Notes: generated by a model from the sequence alone, not told the origin. A stretch of DNA of 6,402 bases from Chloracidobacterium sp. UBA7659 (GCA_002483395.1 DLHV01000108.1:5016-11417), one strand, 5' to 3'; counted from the first letter of the stretch, positions 1 to 6,290 are shown. Numbers and translations are program-made.

Positions 1-3000
1 TGTAACAACGCTTTGTAACGCGGCTCGCTTTGTCGTATTCGTTGATAATATTGACGCCGTTGGCATCGGTCGCCCGGACGACGTTCCCGATGATGTCGTA
101 AACGAAACCGGCCGTCCAGTCGTTGTTTGCGGGCGCGGCGTCGGTCGTCGCGAGGCTCGCGTTGAACTCCTGCTCGGGCTGTCGCACTCGCAACAGGTGT
201 CCAAGCGAGTCGTACTTGAAGTAACGGTGCTGGGCCTCCTGCTGCACGTGCACCATCTTGCCGTAAGCGTCGTATTCGTATGTCGTTTTCTGGGCGGGGT
301 TGGCCAGGGTACCGAGATCGGCATCCGCAGACGCACTTATCCCTGTGGGTTCGTCCACGCGGACTAGTTGGCCAAGCGCGTTCGTGATCGAACGGCCTTT
401 GCGGCCCGATGCGTCGGTTGTGGTAACAACCGTGCCCACAAAGCCCGAAACCGTCGAAATATCAAAAGATGTGACTCCGAGGCTTGTAAGATTTGCATTG
501 TTATTTGTAGCGGCGGTCGTTATGTCAGCCAGCGTCGCCGGTGCATAGGTCTCCACCGCCCGGCCCGCCTCGTCGTACCTTGTCTTCGACCAGTAAACCG
601 TATCTCCCGCACGGTACGGATTTGTCACCCGGTCAACCCTTCCCAAAGAGTCGTAATGCGTCTCGACAAACACATCCCCCTGCGAATCCTTCGCCTGCGT
701 CTTGATCGTCCGCCCAAGCCCATCAAACCACGTCACCGCCTCATCCCAATTCGTCGCGTCGATCTGCTTCCGCACCTTTACGAACCGCTGATTGGCAGGG
801 AGCTGCCCATTCGCGTCTGGCACTCCATAAATAGTCTGAGTTTCGGGCGCGGTGAAGTTTTCCGCAAACCCCCGCACTGGCCGCAGGCTCGCGTCATACT
901 CCGTCCGCGTTATCTGCCCGAAATCGTCCTTCACAGTCAACGGCAGCCCGGTAGTGAAATCGTAAGTCATTTCGGCAGTCGAGGTCTGATTCGTACCGGT
1001 CGTGTTTGTCGGGTCAGGAGCAGGCGAAATAACCTTCGTAGGATACGCGTATTTGTAATCGGCGGAGAATTCCGTCGTCGCCTCGTTTCCGATCGGGTCT
1101 CGCGCGGCAATTGCATTTCCAAAAATATCGTACCGGGTGTGCGTTTCGATCCAAGATTGGGTTTCGGCATTCCAAACTCTTGAAGTCGTCGGCCGGCCGA
1201 TGCGATTGCTTTGCGGACTCTGCCAGCAAATTTTCGGATTCTGGGCATCGCCGCAATTAAGTTCATTCCCAATGCCGTAATTCTCGACAAAATACGAACC
1301 CGGATAAGTTCCCGAAGTTCCCGGAAGCTGATTGTCATAAACCGTCTGAGTTTTCGACAATGCCAGCGTCGGGTCGTTCGGAAATGCGGGATTCATCACC
1401 CGCGTCTCCGTCGGCAAACCGATAATTCCACGGGCTTTGTAATTCGGATCGTACGAATAGTCGGTCTCCGAAACTGACGCCAGGTTGCTCTGCGGGAACC
1501 AGCTTTCCATAGTCGTCCATGAAAGTGCTTCGTCATCGACAGTCGTTTTGTCCGGTATCACGGCGTAATGATATGACTTCTTTCGTTTCGCGTTCAGATG
1601 CGAGAAATACTCAAGGTCGGAACTGCCGGCATCGTCGTAATCGGTTTCGCTCAGAGTCGCCAGGGCGCTATTAGAACCTGGCTCGAACATCATCGATACG
1701 CTGCGTTTAAAGCGCGGATCGCGCCCGACGGCAATGCCGCTAACCGTCGCATCTTTTGTAATGCTCTCATTGATTGTTCGGGTACGAAGTGCTCCGTTCT
1801 CATCGTAGGTGCGCTCTTCTTTCGGCGTGCCTGCAAGCGGGTTTTCGAAACCGAACTCACCGCCGCCAGAATAAAACGAAAGAAGGCTTCTCTCGCTGAG
1901 AATTGTATTTGCCAGCGGGTCATTAGTCTTTGGGCCACGGGTCGTGATCTTATAGCTTGAATTTCCACCGCTTTCCCAAACATAATCGACAGCATAAGTC
2001 CATTTTTCAAGGAGATTCCCGTCGGATTCGTACACCTTTCTCGCGGTCACTCCACGATTTGTTTGGTCATAGGCCGGTGAACCGGTTCCGTTTAGCGGTG
2101 CAATCTGACTATACTCAAAGGTTTCATAGCCGCCACTCGGATAACTAATTCTGGAAATCTCGCCGTAGCGATTGTAGCTGAATTCATATGTGGAACCGTT
2201 GGGCAGCTTTACCGCCGACAAGACCACAGGATTGAACCGGACGGCACTGGGCACCGGATTGTTGCTTTCGATGACCAAATTTCGGTTAGCGTCGCGTTGC
2301 AGCTCGAAAGAATTACACGGCCTTATACCTGTTTCCTGGTTGGGAAACAAGACTTCGCCGTTCGACTGAGTTAGCAAATCGTCTGACTGACTCCCTCGGC
2401 AGAAGTATTTCGTTTCGTAGAAAAGTTTTTCCTCTTGATCTTCGAGTGCCCCTCCGACAGCCCCATTTGTTCCGACGCAGCTCGAAGACGTGTTCGTTTC
2501 ACACCCAAGCGGTTTCAAATTTGCCCAAGTAAATTCGTATGACTGTGGATTTACGCTCAGTCCCGGTAGTTCTTTCTCTGTGATTCCGGCATTTTGAGTT
2601 TGTGTCGTCCAATTGTGCGGGGTCGGATCGACTATCTCACGACCAACAGAATCCGTCCACTTGTTGCTGACAATGCCAGTGTTTTGGTTCGTTATGCTTG
2701 AAAATACTGACGTATTTCCGTTGCGATCTATAAAGGTCTCCGCATATATTCCTTCCCCTGGTCTTTGCGCTGTCGATGGAAACAGGTATCGATTGCCATC
2801 TGGCATAAATAGGGCATGGCCAGTCGGTGACTTTACTAACCGGATGCCGGACCCATCAACCGATAAGTAAGTGCCATTATAATCAGGCGTGCAGACATTA
2901 ACATTGGTTCCACACGATAGCGGCTCGTCACTCGCGCGAAATTCATGACCGCTCCCGTCCGGCATCACAACGTTAAGGCGCTTGACATAGTAAAGGGGCG

Positions 3001-3718
3001 TTGGCGGTGGTGCCACAGGCAAGGTCGGGCCCGGCCCGCCGCCGCCAATATCACACCAGTTTGTTATGTGGCTTGTACATGTACAGATCCATATGTTACC
3101 CGAGGATGTTGACCACAGCTCGCAATTGTACATGTTGCACTGCGTACCGCACGGCATCGCCAAGTTGTCTGCAAACCCGTCAAGAGCATTCTGCCAGGTC
3201 GTATTAAGCCCAGGTTCGTCAACGATATTTTGCCGCCATTCTTGCCCAAACTGGGTGTAGAGTTTCGTATCATATTCAATTCGCGGCGGAAGAAGGGTGC
3301 TCGTCCAGCCTGCGGCGCTCCTTTCCGCATATCGGGCGCTAATGTCAGTTACATATTTTGGTTGCGTGTTTAGCCAGTACCACCATTCCAGACCTGTTTC
3401 CATCCGCCATGCTTTTGACGAATAGTTGAGTCCCACCGGCAAGCCATTTCCGCCTCTACCGGGATAGGTGATTAGCGGGAGGCTCATCTCCATAGCGAGC
3501 GTTGACGGATTAACTCTCGAAATGCTCTTGTGGTTCCGATCAGCTCGGTTTTCGCTATTCTTACTCACGAGATCAGCAGACCCATTTCCGACCTGTGAAG
3601 AAATGTTAGTCACAGATATCAAGACCATTGCCCCTAAAAGGACGAATGTCTTCAACGGAAATATCGACACGTCGGACAGTGATTTGAACTTATATGAAAG
3701 CTGCGTGGACCTTGTCAT
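1..3718 (-). CDS. RHS/YD-repeat protein, N-terminal and middle part (C-terminus beyond left edge)
   Basis: The frame is open for 1239 codons from ATG at 3718 to the window edge; I read every codon and saw no stop or frameshift. The start is supported by GGAG nine bases upstream. Residues 1-40 have lysines then a hydrophobic stretch (about 25-36, FVLLGAMVLISV), suggesting Sec export or a membrane anchor. Residues 80-104 carry LPLITYPGRGGNGLPVGLNY, a motif I associate with the start of large bacterial RHS proteins. Six cysteines cluster at 190-222, followed by a Gly/Pro-rich linker (225-241). Segments such as MPDGSGHEF (252-260), DRNGN (331-335) and LPNGSTYEFSYNRYGEISR (505-523) are typical of RHS shells. 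Clear YD repeats run from 863 to the edge. In the family, YD repeats fold into a hollow beta-shell that encloses a C-terminal domain, often a toxin. Here the core and C-terminus are not visible, so toxin, adhesin or other role is undecided. Confidence 0.92.
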   Translation of the reverse strand, partial: MTRSTQLSYKFKSLSDVSIFPLKTFVLLGAMVLISVTNISSQVGNGSADLVSKNSENRADRNHKSISRVNPSTLAMEMSLPLITYPGRGGNGLPVGLNYSSKAWRMETGLEWWYWLNTQPKYVTDISARYAERSAAGWTSTLLPPRIEYDTKLYTQFGQEWRQNIVDEPGLNTTWQNALDGFADNLAMPCGTQCNMYNCELWSTSSGNIWICTCTSHITNWCDIGGGGPGPTLPVAPPPTPLYYVKRLNVVMPDGSGHEFRASDEPLSCGTNVNVCTPDYNGTYLSVDGSGIRLVKSPTGHALFMPDGNRYLFPSTAQRPGEGIYAETFIDRNGNTSVFSSITNQNTGIVSNKWTDSVGREIVDPTPHNWTTQTQNAGITEKELPGLSVNPQSYEFTWANLKPLGCETNTSSSCVGTNGAVGGALEDQEEKLFYETKYFCRGSQSDDLLTQSNGEVLFPNQETGIRPCNSFELQRDANRNLVIESNNPVPSAVRFNPVVLSAVKLPNGSTYEFSYNRYGEISRISYPSGGYETFEYSQIAPLNGTGSPAYDQTNRGVTARKVYESDGNLLEKWTYAVDYVWESGGNSSYKITTRGPKTNDPLANTILSERSLLSFYSGGGEFGFENPLAGTPKEERTYDENGALRTRTINESITKDATVSGIAVGRDPRFKRSVSMMFEPGSNSALATLSETDYDDAGSSDLEYFSHLNAKRKKSYHYAVIPDKTTVDDEALSWTTMESWFPQSNLASVSETDYSYDPNYKARGIIGLPTETRVMNPAFPNDPTLALSKTQTVYDNQLPGTSGTYPGSYFVENYGIGNELNCGDAQNPKICWQSPQSNRIGRPTTSRVWNAETQSWIETHTRYDIFGNAIAARDPIGNEATTEFSADYKYAYPTKVISPAPDPTNTTGTNQTSTAEMTYDFTTGLPLTVKDDFGQITRTEYDASLRPVRGFAENFTAPETQTIYGVPDANGQLPANQRFVKVRKQIDATNWDEAVTWFDGLGRTIKTQAKDSQGDVFVETHYDSLGRVDRVTNPYRAGDTVYWSKTRYDEAGRAVETYAPATLADITTAATNNNANLTSLGVTSFDISTVSGFVGTVVTTTDASGRKGRSITNALGQLVRVDEPTGISASADADLGTLANPAQKTTYEYDAYGKMVHVQQEAQHRYFKYDSLGHLLRVRQPEQEFNASLATTDAAPANNDWTAGFVYDIIGNVVRATDANGVNIINEYDKASRVTKRCY
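2..1132 (-). repeat. YD-repeat block of the RHS protein
   Basis: Degenerate YD repeats with the pattern [E/R/H/K/V]YD-x-x-G-[R/N/K/H] recur at residues 863 (RYDIFGN), 941 (EYDASLR), 998 (WFDGLGR), 1022 (HYDSLGR), 1048 (RYDEAGR), 1149 (EYDAYGK), 1169 (KYDSLGH), 1207 (VYDIIGN) and 1228 (EYDKASR). Each strand pair in the known RHS/Tc-toxin shells is built from such units. The spacing is uneven, with the inserts 951-997 and 1060-1140 lacking a clear YD. The block continues past the left edge. Confidence 0.85.
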
Positions 3719-3727
3719 AACTTTTCA

Positions 3728-3731
3728 CTCC
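3728..3731 (-). promoter_or_regulatory. Shine-Dalgarno site of the RHS gene
   Basis: On the minus strand GGAG is followed by nine bases and then ATG at 3718. This decides the start, although it leaves a fairly long 24-residue segment before the hydrophobic stretch. I see no comparable site before the other two genes. Confidence 0.6.
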
Positions 3732-3793
3732 AAAACTCTAGAACTATAGCTAAATATGAGTCTCTGCGACTTACTTCGATTCATTGAGCGATT

Positions 3794-3810
3794 TTTTACC
3801 GTCGGTAAAA
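3794..3810. repeat. Perfect inverted repeat over the stop codon of the FG-GAP-type gene
   Basis: TTTTACCG, one base, then CGGTAAAA form a perfect inverted repeat. On the minus strand it encodes the last residues FYRR and the TAA stop. A hairpin of about six pairs with a five-base loop is possible. It is followed by A residues rather than a T-tract on the minus strand, so it is not a standard Rho-independent terminator; it could slow decay or processing between the two genes, or be chance. Confidence 0.4.
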
Positions 3811-4998
3811 CGCCGGGACGGGGATGTCGCCGGCTTCGCCCCAGGCTTGTTGGCGGAGGGAGCCGTTGGTGGCGGATTGGCGGATGTACCAGTTGCCGTT
3901 TGAGTCGCGCCAGGTAGCGATGTCGCATTTGCCGTCGCCATCGTAGTCGTTCGGGACGGGGATGTCCGAAGCAAGTTGCCAGGTAGTTACGGATGTTGCG
4001 GAAGTTGCAGAGCTGCGGATAACCCAGTCGGCCCCGCTTCTTATGGCGAAGTCGGCTTTGCCGTCGCCGTCGTAGTCGCCGCAGACCGGCTGCGTGCTCG
4101 ATTGAGTAAATGTAATTGTCTGGATGCCGCCGTTGCTGCTGTTGACGGAATAAAAAGTCTTGTTCGATGAGCGCCAGACGGAAATGTCGGCCCGCCCGTC
4201 GCCGTCGTAATCGGCGGAAACGGGCGTGTCCCCCGCTTCGCCCCAGGTGCTGTAGTAGAAGCCGTTCGTCGTGCCGAGAACGTACCAGTTGTTGTTAGAA
4301 GGACGGAAAACTGCCGCGTCGGTTCGCCCGTCGCCGTCGTAATCGGCCTGGGCGGGTTTGTCGTCGTCTTCACCGAACACATAGGTCGCGATAACGTTGT
4401 TGCTGCTGTAAATGAAGTACCACTGGCCTGTGTTTTGACCGGCATCTGGCCTGAATATCGAGAAATCCGTTTTGCCGTCGCCGTCGTAATCGCCCGGAAC
4501 GGGAATGTCGCCCGACTGTCCCCAGCCTTGTATCGCCATATTCGAACCCGCCACGCCGCCGAGGACATACCAAGTGCCGGTCGCGGGCCGCCAGACGGCG
4601 AGATCGGCGGGCGGTGCGGCGTATGCGTTGGCGTCTTCGACCGCGAGGAGGCGCGAGCCTGCGTATAAATATTCTTTACTCAGTTGCGGCGTCGGCGACG
4701 GTGGCGGCGCGGTGACGAAAGGATTTATGGTGTCGAGAAGGCTTTGCTCTCTATTTTCCGTTTTCCACTTTCCATTTTCCGTTACTCTTCGCGCATTTTC
4801 TTCGAGATACTTCAATCCGGCGCCGAGCGCTCCGATCGACAACAATGCGATTATGCCAAGCACCAGCCATTTGCTGTTTCGGCTTAGTCCTCCCCACCAG
4901 CTGGCTGGCCGGTTGGGAGTTGATGCACTATCGCTTTGCCGATGGTCGGCAATACTTACGACGCTTTTAGCTTTTAGGCCGTTTCTCTTTTTAGACAT
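3796..4998 (-). CDS. Membrane-anchored FG-GAP/VCBS-type repeat protein
   Basis: This is a complete 400-residue protein. Residues 1-41 are polar and basic, and 43-65 (KWLVLGIIALLSIGALGAGL and following) form one membrane helix, so the rest is probably outside the cytoplasmic membrane with the N-terminus inside. Residues 66-107 are a low-complexity linker with an ENGKWKTEN stretch and a PPPSPTP run. Residues 109-120 (EYLYAGSRLLAV) resemble a segment found near the C-terminal end of RHS proteins. From 131 on there are repeats of about 45 residues, each with W/FRP-x-W-Y and then a calcium-loop motif D-x-D-G-D-G-x-x-D at 170, 219, 263, 308 and 351. Such repeats form beta-propeller-like, calcium-binding surfaces in integrin-like and other extracellular proteins. 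The ending GDIPVPAFYRR stops where the next calcium loop would begin, which looks like a natural end. No enzyme motif is seen, so binding or adhesion is inferred. No clear Shine-Dalgarno precedes the ATG. It ends 77 nt before the RHS gene. Confidence 0.9.
   Translation of the reverse strand: MSKKRNGLKAKSVVSIADHRQSDSASTPNRPASWWGGLSRNSKWLVLGIIALLSIGALGAGLKYLEENARRVTENGKWKTENREQSLLDTINPFVTAPPPSPTPQLSKEYLYAGSRLLAVEDANAYAAPPADLAVWRPATGTWYVLGGVAGSNMAIQGWGQSGDIPVPGDYDGDGKTDFSIFRPDAGQNTGQWYFIYSSNNVIATYVFGEDDDKPAQADYDGDGRTDAAVFRPSNNNWYVLGTTNGFYYSTWGEAGDTPVSADYDGDGRADISVWRSSNKTFYSVNSSNGGIQTITFTQSSTQPVCGDYDGDGKADFAIRSGADWVIRSSATSATSVTTWQLASDIPVPNDYDGDGKCDIATWRDSNGNWYIRQSATNGSLRQQAWGEAGDIPVPAFYRR
3799..4608 (-). 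repeat. Imperfect tandem repeats of about 130-150 bp coding FG-GAP-type units
   Basis: Five calcium-loop codon blocks lie at 4465-4491, 4318-4344, 4186-4212, 4051-4077 and 3922-3948, spaced 129-147 bp. Their DNA is also similar (plus-strand core gccgtcgccgtcgtaatcgg with few changes), so the array could change copy number by recombination. Repeat 4 is the most diverged, with IRSGADWVIRS in place of the usual FRPSxxxWY. The first unit (residues 131-145) lacks its own calcium loop upstream. Confidence 0.85.
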
Positions 4999-5043
4999 AT
5001 ATCTTGTTGTATCGAAATCAAAAAAAAGCCGCCGACAGAAACC

Positions 5044-5072
5044 TTTATAAAGGCTCAGCCGTGCAGCGTTTC
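5044..5072 (-). promoter_or_regulatory. Possible promoter of the FG-GAP-type gene
   Basis: On the minus strand TATAAA (5044-5049) is a good -10 candidate inside the 12-bp palindrome CCTTTATAAAGG (5042-5053). The element 17 bp upstream, GAAACG (5067-5072), is a poor -35. Transcription from here would give a leader of about 40 nt to the ATG at 4998. The call rests on the -10 alone. Confidence 0.28.
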
Positions 5073-5446
5073 GGACTCGAAAATTCTAGTTGTTCTGTGG
5101 GAAATTACAGTCATATTGAGACTGAAACCGGAAAACTCACTACCTCGTAATGCAAATTCCTATTCAATCTCCATGCCATAATTATATTTGGATTGATGGG
5201 AAACGCTAAATGCCTGTACTGCTTATGCTTACGTGAGTCTGTTTCCAAATCGGATGATGGGCCGGAAAAAACCAAAACTGTATAGTATGTTTACACTCAC
5301 ACACCATTGACCACCATAAGTCATGCTGTGTGTTATATTTACACAATGGATATTTAGTATCTACAGCCGCATTTTGATTACTCGGTATACGATTGCCGGT
5401 TGAGCTTTAGAATTTCCCTTTTTTTCATTGCCCACCGGTCCTCTGC

Positions 5447-5468
5447 CTGTCCTAAAAAACTTGGACAG
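5447..5468. repeat. Inverted repeat CTGTCC-N10-GGACAG
   Basis: Two perfect 6-bp arms lie about a 10-base, A-rich centre. The TGTC...GACA arrangement recalls half-sites of Tn3-type resolvases, but 20-22 bp is shorter than the usual 25-34 bp subsites. A recombinase or regulator site is possible, unproven. Confidence 0.4.
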
Positions 5469-5524
5469 ATATTAGCGATCAACTATGTGGACATATTTCC
5501 CCGCTCGTTTCGATGGGTGGGTGC

Positions 5525-5554
5525 GAGGGCGAAGTGAGAAATTGCTTCGCCTTC
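5525..5554. repeat. Strong stem-loop, GGCGAAG/CTTCGCC
   Basis: Arms 5525-5534 and 5545-5554 pair over ten positions with one G-T pair, leaving a ten-base loop. The core GGCGAAG/CTTCGCC is perfect. On the plus strand it is followed by CTGTGTTTT-like weakly T-rich sequence at 5555-5562, so a plus-strand terminator is conceivable, but I see no plus-strand gene ending upstream. It could equally be a protein-binding or structural element. Confidence 0.5.
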
Positions 5555-5559
5555 TGTGT

Positions 5560-5588
5560 TTTCCCAATTAATGTCCGTAGTTTCCCAA
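5560..5588. repeat. Direct repeat TTTCCCAA, 21 bp apart
   Basis: TTTCCCAA occurs at 5560-5567 and 5581-5588, exactly 21 bp start to start, which is two helical turns and puts both copies on the same face of the DNA. Related GGGAAA words occur near 5099 and 5199 in the opposite orientation. The pair lies about 80-110 bp upstream of the candidate recombinase promoter. An operator is possible; chance is not excluded. Confidence 0.35.
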
Positions 5589-5654
5589 CGTGGAAATCCT
5601 GAATGAATAAACTATGTGCAGAACGACCACCCGGCGGACAACCCGCCCTGTCAG

Positions 5655-5668
5655 AAAACTGTAGTTTT
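5655..5668. repeat. Inverted repeat AAAACT-GT-AGTTTT
   Basis: This perfect 14-bp quasi-palindrome ends at the base just before the candidate -35 element of the recombinase promoter. A GC-rich short inverted repeat (GGCGG-N5-CCGCC, 5633-5647) lies just upstream. The position suits an operator or recombinase binding site. Confidence 0.4.
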
Positions 5669-5697
5669 TTGACGTATCTCGGAATATCCGCTATTGT
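5669..5697 (+). promoter_or_regulatory. Candidate promoter of the serine recombinase gene
   Basis: TTGACG (5669-5674, five of six matches to the sigma-70 -35 consensus), a 17-bp spacer and TATTGT (5692-5697, four of six matches to the -10) are in the standard arrangement. Transcription would start near 5704 and give a leader of about 20 nt. Inverted repeats flank the -35 and cover the -10/start region, suggesting self-repression or control by another factor. Confidence 0.45.
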
Positions 5698-5713
5698 TAA
5701 ACTATGCTTAACA
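5695..5713. repeat. Inverted repeat TGTTAA-N7-TTAACA over the -10/start region
   Basis: The 19-bp element has perfect 6-bp arms and overlaps the end of the candidate -10 and the predicted transcription start, only 10 bp before the recombinase ATG. Resolvases of this family commonly bind inverted half-sites before their own gene and repress it, so an operator or recombination subsite is a reasonable inference. Confidence 0.45.
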
Positions 5714-5723
5714 GTCCGCGTTT

Positions 5724-6290
5724 ATGCGTGTAGGAATCTATGCGCGGGTGTCCACCCACGACCAGCAGACCCTTCCGATGCAGCTCAAGCAGATGAAGGA
5801 ATATATCAAGAACCGGAACTGGAAACTGACCACTGAAGTTCAGGAAGTCGGTTCTGGTGCGAAAACTCGGCCTCGACGCGAGGAGCTTTTGAAGATGGCC
5901 AGACGCCGCGAAATCGACGCGGTACTGGTTTGGAAGCTCGATCGCTTTGGCCGGTCCCTTGCCGACTTGATAACCACCTTGAACGAACTTCGCGATATTG
6001 GTGTTGTGTTCATCTCATTGACCGAATCGCTTGACTTCTCTACCCCATCAGGCCGGGCAATGGCCGGGATGCTTTCGACTTTTGCGGAGTTTGAACGAGA
6101 TATTATCCGGGAACGAGTGAAGGCTGGAATTGCAAACGCCCGCGAGAACGGTAAGCCCCACGGACGACCGAAAACAGCGGCGTTAAAAACAGATGAAATT
6201 AAAAAACTTAAAAACAGTGGTTTGAACAATTCTCAGATCGCGAAGAAACTAAAAATTAGCCGCGGATCTGTGATAAACATGTTGAAATAA
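5724..6290 (+). CDS. Serine recombinase, resolvase/DNA-invertase family
   Basis: This complete 188-residue protein has the length of small resolvases and invertases (Tn3 resolvase, Hin, Gin, Pin). The catalytic N-terminal domain begins GIYARVSTHDQ with nucleophile Ser10, Arg8 and Gln14. It continues with the RP motif (Arg49), WKLDRFGRS (Asp73, Arg74, Arg77) and the E-helix motif AEFERDIIRERV (Glu124, Arg125, Arg129, Arg131). GKPHGRPK (143-150) is the usual arm leading into a C-terminal helix-turn-helix, about 155-187 (IAKKLKISRGSVINML). All key residues are present, so it should be active in cutting and rejoining DNA through a 5' phosphoserine link. The first possible start after an in-frame TAA is the ATG at 5724; no Shine-Dalgarno is evident, so translation may be weak. 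The last 35 codons are notably AT-rich and lysine-rich compared with the rest. No transposase or cargo gene is visible; resolvase and invertase roles cannot be separated from sequence alone. Confidence 0.95.
   Translation: MRVGIYARVSTHDQQTLPMQLKQMKEYIKNRNWKLTTEVQEVGSGAKTRPRREELLKMARRREIDAVLVWKLDRFGRSLADLITTLNELRDIGVVFISLTESLDFSTPSGRAMAGMLSTFAEFERDIIRERVKAGIANARENGKPHGRPKTAALKTDEIKKLKNSGLNNSQIAKKLKISRGSVINMLK

Larger units (their letters stand above)
4999..5723. other. Long intergenic region between divergent genes
   Basis: This 725-nt stretch separates the start of the FG-GAP-type gene (leftward) from the recombinase start (rightward). It is more AT-rich than the genes on the left. I find no convincing protein, tRNA or other RNA gene. 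The left part (about 5000-5080) holds a possible leftward promoter. The middle (about 5080-5440) shows nothing I can name. The right part (5447-5723) is crowded with inverted repeats and short repeated words, listed separately, and a candidate promoter for the recombinase. Confidence 0.7.

Noticed and set aside
368..1183. Open plus-strand frame of 271 codons
   Set aside because: It lies antisense to the continuous RHS frame, is rich in arginine with no domain pattern, and is explained by the codon use of the RHS gene.
967..1338. Minus-strand frame of 123 codons inside the RHS gene
   Set aside because: It is out of frame with the RHS reading frame, which is unbroken here and gives clear YD-repeat protein.
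3743..3771. Possible promoter for the RHS gene (TATAGT on the minus strand at 3743-3748)
   Set aside because: No acceptable -35 lies at 16-18 bp spacing, so I did not list it; transcription from the upstream gene is as likely.
3796..4998. CRISPR-like look of regularly spaced repeats
   Set aside because: The regular repeats are in-frame coding units with calcium-loop motifs, and the sequence between them is also repeat protein, not unique spacers.
4505..5050. Open plus-strand frame of 181 codons
   Set aside because: It is antisense to the FG-GAP-type gene, whose repeat protein is unmistakable; the product is low-complexity with no recognisable motif.
5284..5345. Short words TTTACAC, CACACA and TGTGTG near each other
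   Set aside because: The matches are short and simple in sequence, with a long gap between arms; I cannot separate them from chance.
5603..5836. Plus-strand frame of 77 codons before the recombinase
   Set aside because: Its second half overlaps the start of the recombinase in another frame, it would cover the candidate promoter, and it has no recognisable domain. A short leader peptide cannot be fully excluded.
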